Assembly: GCA_022072515.1 (NCBI GenBank)
Contig: JAJVHT010000047.1
Span: 4,884 to 61,329, forward strand
Direction: 5' to 3'
Source: a bacterium
GTDB lineage: Bacteria > Zhuqueibacterota > Zhuqueibacteria > Zhuqueibacterales > Zhuqueibacteraceae
DNA: 56,446 nucleotides
Positions 25,179 to 33,599 of the stretch are shown one piece after another. Numbering within the stretch: the first letter of the stretch is position 1; every line of letters starts with the position of its first letter. Under the pieces are notes generated by a model. It saw only the letters and a program-made list of their open reading frames with translations. It had not been told where the DNA came from and did no database searches. The translations under genes were made by a program, and so were the position numbers.

Positions 25179-26398
25179 GCGTTGGGTTGGCGGCGTTTCG
25201 AGGGCAGGAGCCAGCGCAGATCGGCCCGCAAACTTTCATAAGCTCCCAACAGTCGATTGTAATTTTCCGGATCCGTTGTTCGCAGACGGTCGAGATAATT
25301 GTTGAAAAAAATGACAAAGCCGCTCACTAAAAAACTCAGAAGCATTCCCGCCAGTACATAATAGAGACGCTTGGGTTTGCTTTTGCGCTCCGGCAGCGCC
25401 GGCGTATCCAGCAACTGCACCGTGGGTGTGTCGCGCATTTCACGAATTCGGGCCTCCTCATATTGCTGGGCCAGCAGCTTGTAAATCACCTTCTGCACTT
25501 CCGTATCCCGCAGCAGAAAAATGTACTGCATGCCGAGATCGGGGAGGCTGGAGAATGGAATCAAAACCTCATCTACGCCATTCGCGCCCACTTCCACACG
25601 CTCTAACTGCTGCCGCATTGCTTCGAGACTGGATTTGAGCAGTTTGATTTGGTCGTGGGATTCAGAAAACTGTTGACGTAGAACGGCATATTCCATTTCC
25701 TTCACTACCATTTGCGCGCGCAGTTCGGCGGCGGCTTTGATCGAAGCTTTGGTTTGTTCTTCCAGAGAAATCACGCCATGCTGCTTTTGGAAATCCCGCA
25801 GCGCGCCGGCTGTGCGCCGCATGTCGTCCTCGGCTTCTTTGAGGCGTTTTTCGATGAACTCGCGCGTTTGCTTGGCGGTGCTAAAACGAATATTGCGATT
25901 GACGCGATCCAGTTCATCGACGTAGGTCTGCGCCAGTTTTTGCGCCAGCTCTTTGGATTGTGCGGTCGTCGCAATGCTGATCAACCCTTCTTCTGTTTGG
26001 TCGAGTTCGGTCAAATCATCCAGGGTTCGCAGAGCGTCGCTCATCAACTCGACTTTCCATAGCGCCATCAGATCGAGCTTTTTGACGATTGCTTCCCGCA
26101 AATTTCGGCTGCGTAAAATGCCGAGATATAATTCGGAGGGGCTGGTTCCTCCCCCGATGAGACTTTTCAAATTGAACGGCAAGTCGGCCATTAACGAAAG
26201 CGCTCCCAGGGATGATCCGCTTTCCGTTTCCGGTGGCAACAATGTGGCCGAAGAAGTGTACCATTTGGGCAATAACAGAGCAATGATTAAACTGGCAATA
26301 GTCAAAATAATGAAATTGCGCAGAATAAGCTTGCGCCATTTGACTAACGTTGCAAAAAAAGCCGCGAAAGTTATTTCCTGTGTTTCTTTTTCTATCAT
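25175..26398 (-). CDS. Wzz/GNVR-type chain-length determinant protein
   Basis: A 407-residue polysaccharide co-polymerase. The first membrane helix (residues about 28-48) precedes the Wzz domain WYTSSATLLPPE. A long coiled coil of about 170 residues (KQTREFIEKRLKEAEDDMRRTAGALRDFQKQHGVISL) runs through the periplasmic part. Before the second helix the family motif reads VQLLDTPALPERKSKPKRL. No tyrosine-kinase domain follows, unlike Wzc. The ATG at 26398 is chosen; a TTG at 26428 would add 10 residues. It acts with the exporter encoded just upstream (51-bp gap) to set chain length. Confidence 0.85.
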   Translation of the reverse strand: MIEKETQEITFAAFFATLVKWRKLILRNFIILTIASLIIALLLPKWYTSSATLLPPETESGSSLGALSLMADLPFNLKSLIGGGTSPSELYLGILRSRNLREAIVKKLDLMALWKVELMSDALRTLDDLTELDQTEEGLISIATTAQSKELAQKLAQTYVDELDRVNRNIRFSTAKQTREFIEKRLKEAEDDMRRTAGALRDFQKQHGVISLEEQTKASIKAAAELRAQMVVKEMEYAVLRQQFSESHDQIKLLKSSLEAMRQQLERVEVGANGVDEVLIPFSSLPDLGMQYIFLLRDTEVQKVIYKLLAQQYEEARIREMRDTPTVQLLDTPALPERKSKPKRLYYVLAGMLLSFLVSGFVIFFNNYLDRLRTTDPENYNRLLGAYESLRADLRWLLPSKRRQPNA

Positions 26399-26449
26399 GG
26401 AAGTTTTTTCAATTATCGAAACGATCAAATCGCAATTAATTCGAGGTTA

Positions 26450-28234
26450 TTAGTTCACCTGCCGATAGAGTAAATACACCGTGGCGATACTGGCGGTGGT
26501 TTGCAGGATGTCCTTAAAGGTGTTGAAATAAACCGAGGAGGGCCGCCGCACCACCCGCGAAACAAAAATTTGATCGCCGGGCTCGAGAACGGTTTCCTCC
26601 GGTTTCAGCCACGCTTCGGTATCGCGTTTGATAATGCGCACTTTTTTGCGATTCGCTTCCTTGCTGAAACCGCCGGCCTTGTCGACATAATAGCGGTAAT
26701 CCATGCCGCCCAGATAAACGACGTAACCAGGGTTGATCACCTGGCCGATGACGTTGATATTTTGGCGAACGGTGGGCACGAAGATTTCATCATTCTCCAA
26801 AACTTCGACGTCGGCGGTGGAATCGTGATGGTTGAAGAGCTTGACAAAATCGACCGTAACGAATCCGCGCCGGAGCGCAGCTTCATAATCGAAATATTCA
26901 CGATCCGGCGGATCGAGATCCATCAACCGGCGTTCTTGCAAGCGGGCATAATCCGGATTTTTGCGCACGGCGTCCGGATTTTTATATCGGCGCACCAGTT
27001 TGGCTTCCGCAATCGCAGCTTCCGGCTTGAAGCCGCCGGCGCGTTCAATGATCTCGGAAAGTCTCGTGCGCTCATACAGGATGGCATATTCGCCGGGCCG
27101 CCACACTTCGCCGTAAACCCGCACCATCCGCTCCTTGCGCTTTTCGCGATCTTCCCGAATATAAATACGGTCATTTCTCTGTAATGCCATATCCGGCGTG
27201 TGGCCGTTTTGCCCCGCCTGCAAATTGACGACCAGCGTTTGCGCTTGCCGGCCCGAGGAAAGAAAGCGGACGACTTCAACGTGTTCGAGATCCGCCAAGA
27301 CGGTCGGCCCTTGTGCGAGGCGCAGCAAAATGCCGAGGCTGTCGCCTGCATGAAATTCGAAGATGCCGGCTTTACGCACGCCGCCAGAAATGCTCACACT
27401 GTTGCCATAGAGATTTTCAGGCGGCACGAAAATCACATCACCATCACGCAGATAAGGATTGTACACCGTTTCACCGGTTGTATAATACCGCACCAAATCG
27501 ATGTCGATGGTGTCCCGGCGCGCCCGGTAGAGCTTGATGTTGCGCAACGAGATTGGCGGCGGCTTTTCGACGGGAACTGAAAATGTCGAAGCGCCTTTGG
27601 TGTCTGTCTCCTCGGCTGGCGTTTGGAGATTGCCGCTAAATTCGGCGAGATACACGACGCGATCAACGCGATCAACGGGGCTTACCGTGTACGTGCCAGG
27701 ATTTGCCACTGCACCCACCACCGAGACCTTGAACGATCGCAGCGACAGGAGATGCACGCCGATGTCGCCGGTCGTATATTTTTTGCGCATCGCCGTTTGG
27801 AGGTTCTTTTTCACTTCGGCCAACGCGACGCCGGCCACCGCCATCTCGCCAATATTGGGAACAATGAACGTGCCTTCCGGCGTAATCGACCCCACATGGG
27901 TAAACGGGACGGCACCGATAATGGTGACCGCTAACACATCCGACGGGCCGACAATATACTCGGCCGGATTGATCGGGCCTTCCAACGCGTTGCCGGATTG
28001 GAATTGATTGAGCATTCTGGCTGGATCATTGGTCAAGTCTTGGTTAGTGGAATTGTCCCGCCGGGGAAGCTGCCGCTGATAATAGCGCCGGAGCAAATCT
28101 AATTGTTCGGAGGAACTGCTCTTGAGATAAGGATTGGTTTCAGATTCTTTGTCTTCTGAAGTCTGGGCGACGGCAAACGCAATCCAATTGCATAAAAGAA
28201 GAACGGTACACACTACAACGAAAAACTGTCGCAT
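26450..28234 (-). CDS. Wza-like polysaccharide export protein with SLBB domains
   Basis: A 594-residue outer-membrane exporter candidate. The signal peptide is MRQFFVVVCTVLLLCNWIAFAVAQ. The Poly_export domain (YIVGPSDVLAVTIIG, residues about 85-165) is followed by at least three SLBB segments (VSVVGAVANPGTYTV, VRVYGEVWRPGEYAI, INVIGQVINPGYVVY). A last helix (KDILQTTASIATVYLLY) could span the membrane. No lipobox cysteine is present, unlike E. coli Wza. It is longer than Wza (about 380 residues) because of extra SLBB repeats. I prefer the ATG at 28234 because GGGAG lies 11 bases upstream; a GTG at 28246 would add 4 residues. It is first in the operon. Confidence 0.87.
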   Translation of the reverse strand: MRQFFVVVCTVLLLCNWIAFAVAQTSEDKESETNPYLKSSSSEQLDLLRRYYQRQLPRRDNSTNQDLTNDPARMLNQFQSGNALEGPINPAEYIVGPSDVLAVTIIGAVPFTHVGSITPEGTFIVPNIGEMAVAGVALAEVKKNLQTAMRKKYTTGDIGVHLLSLRSFKVSVVGAVANPGTYTVSPVDRVDRVVYLAEFSGNLQTPAEETDTKGASTFSVPVEKPPPISLRNIKLYRARRDTIDIDLVRYYTTGETVYNPYLRDGDVIFVPPENLYGNSVSISGGVRKAGIFEFHAGDSLGILLRLAQGPTVLADLEHVEVVRFLSSGRQAQTLVVNLQAGQNGHTPDMALQRNDRIYIREDREKRKERMVRVYGEVWRPGEYAILYERTRLSEIIERAGGFKPEAAIAEAKLVRRYKNPDAVRKNPDYARLQERRLMDLDPPDREYFDYEAALRRGFVTVDFVKLFNHHDSTADVEVLENDEIFVPTVRQNINVIGQVINPGYVVYLGGMDYRYYVDKAGGFSKEANRKKVRIIKRDTEAWLKPEETVLEPGDQIFVSRVVRRPSSVYFNTFKDILQTTASIATVYLLYRQVN

Positions 28235-28313
28235 AACTTTGGTCACTCCCGACTATCGCCGCTTCATTTATTGAATGATGACAAACTGTGAGATCGAAAT
28301 AGTACAATTTTGA

Positions 28314-28341
28314 ATATAACCCCCTCCAAGAAAAAGCGCAA
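28314..28341 (-). promoter_or_regulatory. Putative promoter of the polysaccharide operon
   Basis: Read on the minus strand: TTGCGC (28341-28336), a 16-nt spacer and TTATAT (28319-28314), giving a leader of about 70 nt before the exporter gene. It is the best -10-like site in the divergent gap. Consensus match only. Confidence 0.4.
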
Positions 28342-28499
28342 CAAGAATTTTTGTCGTGCAAATTTCTTGCCTTGATTCCACCATTGGGCATCAAAACGCT
28401 GCCGTGAGAAGAGATGACCCTGGTAGTGTTTAATGGAAAGGCTATTCCGTCAAAAAAACATTGCATCTCATGGCAGGATTCTGTACTTTGAAAATCAGG

Positions 28500-29558
28500 A
28501 TGAATTTTCAAGGAATGGAAATACCCGTGAACCCTGCTGTCGAGCCGCTACCAGCTTTGGTACCCCCAACTAAGCTACCATTTCTAACCGATCATCGGTT
28601 TACCGCCGTAGAGGCGCAAACCATCGATCTTGGCATCGCGTGGGAGTGGGAGTATGATGCGCAGTTTGTTGCGAAGCTTGAGCAGGCTTGCGCAGTCGAG
28701 GGGGTGACGTGTTGTGCCGCCAATACCGCCAACGTTGCCGATCTCACGGCGAACTATTACAACGACAAACTGATTTTTCATTATTATCTTGACCGCGGTT
28801 CGGATGCACGCAAAGAATTTGAGCCGTTGGCCAAGCTCGTCGCTGCTGATGGCGTCAGGGTCATTAACCCCTATCGTTTTCTCAAACGCGGCCTGGACAA
28901 GGCGACGATGCATTTAGAATTTCTCACCGCCGGCTTGAACGTGCCGTATACGATCATTCTCTCGCCGTACCAAACCGAGCCGGAAATCAAAATCAGGGAC
29001 TTGGCGCGACTGGGACGCTCATTCATCATCAAGCCGGCTGTAGGTGGCGGGGGAACCGGTGTGGTCGTTGGCGCCGAGACTTTGGTAGAAGTCTTGCAAG
29101 CCCGCCAGAGCCAGCATGATCAAAAATTTCTTTTGCAGGAAAAAATCGAACCGGCGCGGCTGGGTGCTGAGCGCGCTTGGTTTCGAGTTTATTATGTGCT
29201 CGGAGAAACCTTTGTTGCCTGGTGGAATGATATTACCCATATTTATCGCCAGGTTGAACCCAAAGAAGAGAGCGAGTTTTATCTTTCGCCCATGCGCGCG
29301 ATTATCACCAAAATCGCCAAGATTTGCCATTTGGATTTTTTCTCCGCTGAAATCGCGCTGACGGCTGACGGCCGGTTTGTCGTGGTGGATTACGTGAATG
29401 ATATTTGTGATATGCGGCCGCAATCTCTTCACCCTGACGGTGTGCCCGACGCATTGATTGATGAGGTGATCCGTGGTATCGTCAGTTTTGTGAGCGGGCG
29501 CCAATTCTTGCAGCCGCCGACCGCACCGGCAGCAAATCCGGGGGAAACCGGCCATTGA
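28500..29558 (+). CDS. ATP-grasp domain protein of unknown substrate
   Basis: A protein of about 352 residues. The middle shows the ATP-grasp glycine loop in SFIIKPAVGGGGTGVVVG and the following LLQEKIEP strand. Near the C-terminus FVVVDYVNDICDMRPQS carries the Asp/Asn metal-binding set. The N-terminal part (IDLGIAWEWEYDAQFV) looks like a pre-ATP-grasp domain. ATP-grasp enzymes join a carboxylate to an amine or thiol through acyl-phosphate. The start is uncertain: ATG at 28470, 28500 and 28515 are all in frame and none has a good ribosome-binding site. It is transcribed divergently from the polysaccharide operon and has no operon partner, so the substrate cannot be guessed. Confidence 0.65.
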   Translation: MNFQGMEIPVNPAVEPLPALVPPTKLPFLTDHRFTAVEAQTIDLGIAWEWEYDAQFVAKLEQACAVEGVTCCAANTANVADLTANYYNDKLIFHYYLDRGSDARKEFEPLAKLVAADGVRVINPYRFLKRGLDKATMHLEFLTAGLNVPYTIILSPYQTEPEIKIRDLARLGRSFIIKPAVGGGGTGVVVGAETLVEVLQARQSQHDQKFLLQEKIEPARLGAERAWFRVYYVLGETFVAWWNDITHIYRQVEPKEESEFYLSPMRAIITKIAKICHLDFFSAEIALTADGRFVVVDYVNDICDMRPQSLHPDGVPDALIDEVIRGIVSFVSGRQFLQPPTAPAANPGETGH

Positions 29559-29651
29559 AGATCAACTAAAACAGATTATTAACGCCAAAAAAACCAATTT
29601 TTTCACCCTATGGCAAAGCACAAAAAAATTTCAATTTTATTATATTTTTTC

Positions 29652-29680
29652 TTGCCTTTTAAGATTTAATTTGTTATATT
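29652..29680 (+). promoter_or_regulatory. Strong sigma70-like promoter upstream of a short non-coding unit
   Basis: TTGCCT at 29652-29657, a 17-nt spacer and TATATT at 29675-29680, in very AT-rich DNA. No convincing gene follows before the terminator at 29851-29882. Confidence 0.5.
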
Positions 29681-29686
29681 TCGTCA

Positions 29687-29882
29687 CTTTCATTGTTTCT
29701 GAACCCAAAAAAGCTCAAAAAACGCTCAAGCACACAACCAATTCGATGACAACACCCAATTTCCAGCCAACCCGCGTTACTGCCGAAGGAGCAAAAGCAA
29801 CCAGTTCCTGCTGCCGTGACCAGCAGAATCATACTCGAATTGGCTTTTATTCCCTTCCGGAGCACTGGAGGGGATTTTTTTT
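29687..29882 (+). ncRNA. Candidate small RNA (promoter-to-terminator unit)
   Basis: Between a good promoter and a terminator lie about 195 nt with no credible coding frame. The only ORF (ATG 29746, 48 codons) runs through the terminator and has no ribosome-binding site. Internal stems include CTGCTG/CAGCAG just before the terminator. I do not recognise 6S, SRP, tmRNA or RNase P motifs. Terminator and promoter are seen; transcription as an independent RNA is inference. Confidence 0.3.
29851..29882 (+). terminator. Rho-independent terminator
   Basis: Stem TCCCTTCC (29851-29858) with GGAGGGGA (29867-29874), one G-T pair and an 8-nt loop, followed by eight T residues. Confidence 0.65.
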
Positions 29883-29972
29883 GCCGTTATAGTTTTGTCG
29901 CGCTGCTTGTGGTTCAGAGCTGCAGCCAGCAATAGGTATACAATAAGTACGTGATGATATAAAGACTTGTAC

Positions 29973-30357
29973 GGGTTGGACAATCCCGGCTTTTGAAGGT
30001 AAGACCGCAACTGTCAATCGAAGGCGGTTGCAAAAAATCCGGGCCGCACTGCTCAGTCCATTATCCTACCGGCTCCAACCCTTCTCGCCGTTCAACTTAG
30101 CTTCTTTTTCGAGGAAACGCCGATTTTTCTTTAGAGGAGGAAAAATCGGAGGATTGAACTGAAGCTCAGGGTAGTGTTTCAGTTCGATTCCTGTGCCCAA
30201 TTACGCGGCGCCATTTGCTGCAAGCGCGGGCTGGTGGTTTTACGCTTGCGGGAATGGCCAGTGTCCACTTTCTTATGCCTCGGCCTGCCGGAGGGCTGAG
30301 TTTGATTCGTTTATTTTATCGGTAAGCCAACTTGAGGGAAGCTGGCAGTACCGATAA
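29973..30357 (+). ncRNA. Candidate structured RNA or long structured leader (six stem-loops)
   Basis: Six stems occupy most of 385 nt without a credible ORF. (1) GGGTTGGA 29973-29980 with TCCAACCC 30074-30081, enclosing CCCGG/CCGGG and ACCGC/GCGGT. (2) Perfect 10-bp CCGATTTTTC 30120-30129 with 30140-30149. (3) 11-bp ATTGAACTGAA 30153-30163 with 30178-30188, one G-T. (4) GCCATT plus GCAAGCG 30210-30226 with 30243-30258. (5) CTCGGCC 30279-30285 with GGCTGAG 30294-30300. (6) 9-bp TTATCGGTA 30316-30324 with TACCGATAA, plus GCCAACTT/AAGCTGGC inside. It may be a free RNA or the leader of the lipoprotein gene that starts 106 nt later. I found no match to riboswitch, tmRNA, RNase P, SRP or 6S consensus motifs I know. 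Confidence 0.35.
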
Positions 30358-30462
30358 TGGCAACGGGTTAACGAGAAATGTGGAAAAAATTCCGGAGTGA
30401 GGTCTGGGGTTTTAGGTTAATAAGGAGGTGCAGTGAACCCATGAGGTATGGAGGAGTTAAGC

Positions 30463-31146
30463 ATGCGTGTCCCAGTATCCCGTGCCGTTCGCCGGACGTT
30501 GACCGCCGGCGCGGTACTCGTGGCCTTGTTCGTTGGCGGTTGCGCTGATTCGCCGACCGACCAACTGAGTCGGGCTGAAAACCTGTTGGCCGATTTGACG
30601 AGCAAAGGCGCCGAGGCCTATCTCAAGTATGAATTGGCCGGCGCCCGGCAGCGGCTTGAAGAAGCGCGGCAGTTCATTCGCAAGAACCGGTTCGAGGCCG
30701 CCGGTCAATATCTCAACAGAGTGTGCCAGACATTGGATAGTTGCAACGTTGCCTTTTTGCAACAACGCACAGTCGCAGAGCAGAAATGTCAAGAGGAAAT
30801 GGCGGATTTATCCAGAAACCTCGAGACGATGCGCAGCCGGATGACCACTTTGCCGCGCCAAAGCTACATCGACCAAAATCGGTATGATATTTACACCCAT
30901 CGTCTGCGCCGCTATCTTGATGAGATGGATATCCTGCAGAAACTTTTCGCGCAGCAAGATTTTAACACCGCTTTGCAACGCAGTTTCCGGCTTGGATTTC
31001 AAGTCAATCAATCGTTGACCGGCTTGGCCAGCGCCACGCCGATACCGGAACGTGCCCCGAAGGCGAGCACAACGCTTGAGGGCGACGCCGCATTGGCAGT
31101 TCCGTTTATGGCGGCATCCAATTCGACGCATTCCGGCGGCCACTAA
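30463..31146 (+). CDS. Lipoprotein with DUF4398-like helical repeats
   Basis: A 227-residue probable outer-membrane or periplasmic lipoprotein. A basic N-region (MRVPVSRAVRRTL) and hydrophobic stretch end in the lipobox LFVGGC (Cys about 29). Then come alternating Ala/Leu/Arg/Glu helices (AEAYLKYELAGARQRLEEARQFI), resembling DUF4398/TPR-like domains and likely to form helical hairpins. The tail is Ala/Ser/Thr-rich and low in complexity. The start ATG 30463 has GGAGG 8 bases upstream; an ATG 15 bases earlier (30448) overlaps that site. The gene follows the candidate structured RNA and is the only gene before tRNA-Val. No function can be assigned. Confidence 0.7.
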   Translation: MRVPVSRAVRRTLTAGAVLVALFVGGCADSPTDQLSRAENLLADLTSKGAEAYLKYELAGARQRLEEARQFIRKNRFEAAGQYLNRVCQTLDSCNVAFLQQRTVAEQKCQEEMADLSRNLETMRSRMTTLPRQSYIDQNRYDIYTHRLRRYLDEMDILQKLFAQQDFNTALQRSFRLGFQVNQSLTGLASATPIPERAPKASTTLEGDAALAVPFMAASNSTHSGGH

Positions 31147-31261
31147 ACGGACGCCAAGCGGGGGGAAGTTAAGGAACGTTGCTTTTTTTAATAACGCTGG
31201 CAACGGGGGGAGCTTTTTTTCCATGCCACAAAGTTTTGCTTTTGAGCATTAGACATTTCCC

Positions 31262-31290
31262 TTGACTTTTTAGCCCCGTTTTCCTATTTT
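31262..31290 (+). promoter_or_regulatory. Promoter of tRNA-Val
   Basis: TTGACT at 31262-31267, a 17-nt spacer and TATTTT at 31285-31290, 17 bp before the mature tRNA 5' end. Position and consensus agree well. Confidence 0.6.
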
Positions 31291-31307
31291 GAACATATCG
31301 AAAATTC

Positions 31308-31381
31308 GGGCGATTAGCTCAGTTGGTTAGAGCGCCAGTATCACAAACTGGAGGTCACTGGTTCAATTCCAGTATCGCCCA
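31308..31381 (+). tRNA. tRNA-Val (anticodon CAC)
   Basis: A full cloverleaf of 74 nt. The acceptor is GGGCGAT/ATCGCCC, the D arm GCTC...GAGC, and the anticodon stem CCAGT/ACTGG around loop ATCACAA, giving anticodon CAC at 34-36 (reads GUG). The T arm is ACTGG-TTCAATT-CCAGT. The 3' CCA is not encoded; only the discriminator A at 31381 is. Confidence 0.95.
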
Positions 31382-31521
31382 CGTGAAACCATTTCCTCGC
31401 AACAATTTTCCTACAGGCAGTTATTATTCTCCGGGCGGCGCATTTTATTTACCTTGTTTAATCATGTCGGTGTTCGCAGTCGAAGTCACTGGTGTTTATC
31501 GTTGCCGTCGTTCTTAATTTT

Positions 31522-32898
31522 ATGGCTAAAATTTTAGTCGTCGATGACGAGCCTAATGTCAGCCGTAGCCTCGCGCTCAATCTCACGGTGGCGGGCTATC
31601 AGGTGCAAGAAGCCCAGTCCGGTGAAGAAGCGATTCGCTTGGCTGAAAAAGAAATTTATGATCTCGTTCTCTGCGATCTGCGTCTGGCCAAAATGAACGG
31701 CATCGAAGTGTTGCACCGTATCAAACAGGGCTCGCCCGACACCGAGGTGTTATTGATGACTGCCTTTGCCGCGGTCGAAACCGCCGTGCAAGCGATGAAA
31801 GCGGGGGCTTATGATTATATCGCCAAGCCGTTTCAGCATGACGAATTGCTGCTAACCGTGCGCAAAGCGCTCGAGCACAATCACCTGCGTTTGCGGGTGC
31901 GCCTGTTGGAGCAGCGCATGCGCGAGACCTATGGCATTGAAAACATGGTCGCCGCCAGCGCGAGCATGCAAGCCGTTCTGCGGACTGTCGCGGCGCTGGC
32001 CGGCACCGACGCCACCGTTTTAATTACCGGCGAAAGCGGCACCGGCAAGGAGTTGGTCGCGAACGCGATTCACCAATTGAGCGCTTGGCGCGACCAGCCG
32101 TTTATTGCCGTCAATTGCGGGGCGTTGCCGGAGCAGCTTTTGGAGAGCGAGCTTTTCGGCCATGTGCGCGGCGCGTTTACCGGCGCGATGACCAACAAAC
32201 GCGGCTTGGCCGAAGCTGCGAACGGCGGCTCTTTGTTTCTGGATGAAGTCGGCGATGCGCCGTTGTCGATTCAAGTGAAACTGCTGCGCTTTATCGAAAC
32301 GGGTGAGATTCGGCGCGTGGGTGATACCCAACTGCAATATGTCAAAGTGCGGGTGATCACGGCGACCAACCGCGACCTCCAGCAGATGATACGCGCCGGC
32401 ACTTTTCGCGAAGATTTGTATTATCGCTTGAATGTCATTCCTTTGCATATTCCGCCCTTGCGCGAGCGCCGTGACGATATTTTGTTGCTCGCTCAGCATT
32501 TTCTCAAAAAGCATGCCCAGCGTTTGAAGCGCCGGCACCTCCAGCTTGCGCCGGAAGCCCAAAGTTGTTTGTTGCAATACAACTGGCCCGGTAACGTGCG
32601 CGAGCTAAGCCACGCCATCGAGCACGCCGTAACGTTATCCAGCCATGAAATCCTGCAGCCAGGCGATTTCCCGCCGCAAATTTGCCAGTCGGTCTCCTTC
32701 CTGGAAATGTTTAGAAAAGAAAAACGGGAAGACCACCCAGGCAGTCTGGCAGAGGTGGAAAAAGCTTACATTTTCAAAGTGCTGCAAGATACACAATGGA
32801 ATCAAAAACAGGCCGGGAGAATCCTGCGGCTTTCCAAAGCCACCCTGTATCGGCGGTTGAAAGAGTATGGTTGGCATCAGCGCGTGAAAGACACTTAA
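31522..32898 (+). CDS. Sigma-54-dependent response regulator (NtrC family)
   Basis: A 458-residue three-domain regulator. The receiver domain (residues 1-120) has ILVVDDEP and the phospho-acceptor Asp in LVLCDLRLAKMNG, with Lys in YIAKPF. The AAA+ domain (about 140-370) carries Walker A GESGTGKE, the sigma-54 contact loop GAFTGA, Walker B GGSLFLDEVGD and the WPGNVREL sensor region. The C-terminal helix-turn-helix is Fis-like (NQKQAGRILRLSKATLYRRLKEYG). It would activate sigma-54 (-24/-12) promoters after phosphorylation by a histidine kinase. No kinase gene is adjacent, so it is an orphan here. The ATG at 31522 begins the receiver domain and lacks a clear ribosome-binding site. Confidence 0.93.
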   Translation: MAKILVVDDEPNVSRSLALNLTVAGYQVQEAQSGEEAIRLAEKEIYDLVLCDLRLAKMNGIEVLHRIKQGSPDTEVLLMTAFAAVETAVQAMKAGAYDYIAKPFQHDELLLTVRKALEHNHLRLRVRLLEQRMRETYGIENMVAASASMQAVLRTVAALAGTDATVLITGESGTGKELVANAIHQLSAWRDQPFIAVNCGALPEQLLESELFGHVRGAFTGAMTNKRGLAEAANGGSLFLDEVGDAPLSIQVKLLRFIETGEIRRVGDTQLQYVKVRVITATNRDLQQMIRAGTFREDLYYRLNVIPLHIPPLRERRDDILLLAQHFLKKHAQRLKRRHLQLAPEAQSCLLQYNWPGNVRELSHAIEHAVTLSSHEILQPGDFPPQICQSVSFLEMFRKEKREDHPGSLAEVEKAYIFKVLQDTQWNQKQAGRILRLSKATLYRRLKEYGWHQRVKDT

Positions 32899-33073
32899 GC
32901 GGGCCAGCCTGCAAGCAAGGTCGCGATGATTTTGAACTTGCATCCGGCGGAAATCTTCATTATCTTTGTTTGTCACGCCGATTTTGCGCTGCCCGTGATC
33001 GCACCTGGGGTCTGGTTTCGTCTAATTCGGAAGCCGGATCAGGGTGGGAGTTTTAAAGGCAAAATCAAATCCT

Positions 33074-33439
33074 ATGAACCCATTTTCTGTTCTCTCAAAA
33101 ATCAAACGCGCCGCTGTATCATGGTTGATTTTTGTCGGGGCGGTAAGCCTATTAACCGCCTGCAACAACGAACCGATGCAAAAAAAGCCAACTTTGACTG
33201 CTTCCACTCCCAACGAAGTGCTCATCAAGTTTAAGCCCGGCGTACCGGAAGACTCGGTGCAAGTGCTGGCGGCTCGACTCGGCCTGGAACAAGTTCGCGA
33301 ACTGCGCGAGATTGGTGTGCGCGTTTTTCGCACGACCGCGCGCGTTTCTACCGAACAGGTTTTGCGCGCCTGCCAGTCGAATGCCAGTATCGAGTATGCC
33401 GAACCGAACACCAAAGTGCAAATTCCCGAAAAAAACTGA
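33074..33439 (+). CDS. Lipoprotein consisting of a free subtilase propeptide (I9/fervidolysin-like) domain
   Basis: A 121-residue protein: signal peptide with lipobox SLLTAC (Cys about 30), a short Lys/Thr linker, then one domain of about 75 residues. NEVLIKFKPGVPEDSVQVLA ... EIGVRVFRTT ... SIEYAEPNTKVQ matches the N-terminal prodomain of fervidolysin-type subtilases. The same pattern (GEFIVKWKTTV ... IEYIEPNYIY) opens the subtilase encoded 160 bp downstream, but here no protease domain follows. A free, membrane-anchored propeptide could act as an inhibitor or folding helper in trans; this is inference. The start ATG 33074 gives a normal lipoprotein signal; a GTG at 33044 is also in frame. 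Confidence 0.75.
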   Translation: MNPFSVLSKIKRAAVSWLIFVGAVSLLTACNNEPMQKKPTLTASTPNEVLIKFKPGVPEDSVQVLAARLGLEQVRELREIGVRVFRTTARVSTEQVLRACQSNASIEYAEPNTKVQIPEKN

Positions 33440-33599
33440 GCGTGGGGTTAAATCACGAGACGGACCGGTTACCATATTTCATTTGGCGTTTGAATTTTCA
33501 AGTGTAGAACATTTTTTTTGCGCGGGGGCGCAATGAAAAGGTAATTCTTTTTTTAATCCATTAAAATTTTACTAACCCAACAATCTAAGGATGAAGATT

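Noticed and set aside
29671..29892. Small ORF between the promoter at 29652 and the terminator
   Set aside because: Its frame runs through the terminator hairpin and T-run, and no ribosome-binding site is near a start codon.
29973..30081. tRNA on the reverse strand (GGGTTGG...CCAACCC acceptor-like ends)
   Set aside because: No D arm, anticodon arm or T loop of proper size can be drawn between the ends.
30153..30200. tRNA/tmRNA T arm (TTCGATTC) near 30183
   Set aside because: The flanking bases do not form a 5-bp T stem and no tmRNA tag frame or acceptor is found.
30433..30444. Three-codon GTG ORF after AAGGAGGTG upstream of the lipoprotein gene
   Set aside because: Spacing to the strong ribosome-binding site is good, but three codons give no evidence of a functional leader peptide; kept only as a curiosity.
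33520..33540. Hairpin TTGCGC/GCGCAA near 33519-33534 as a terminator
   Set aside because: The T-run precedes the stem instead of following it on the plus strand.
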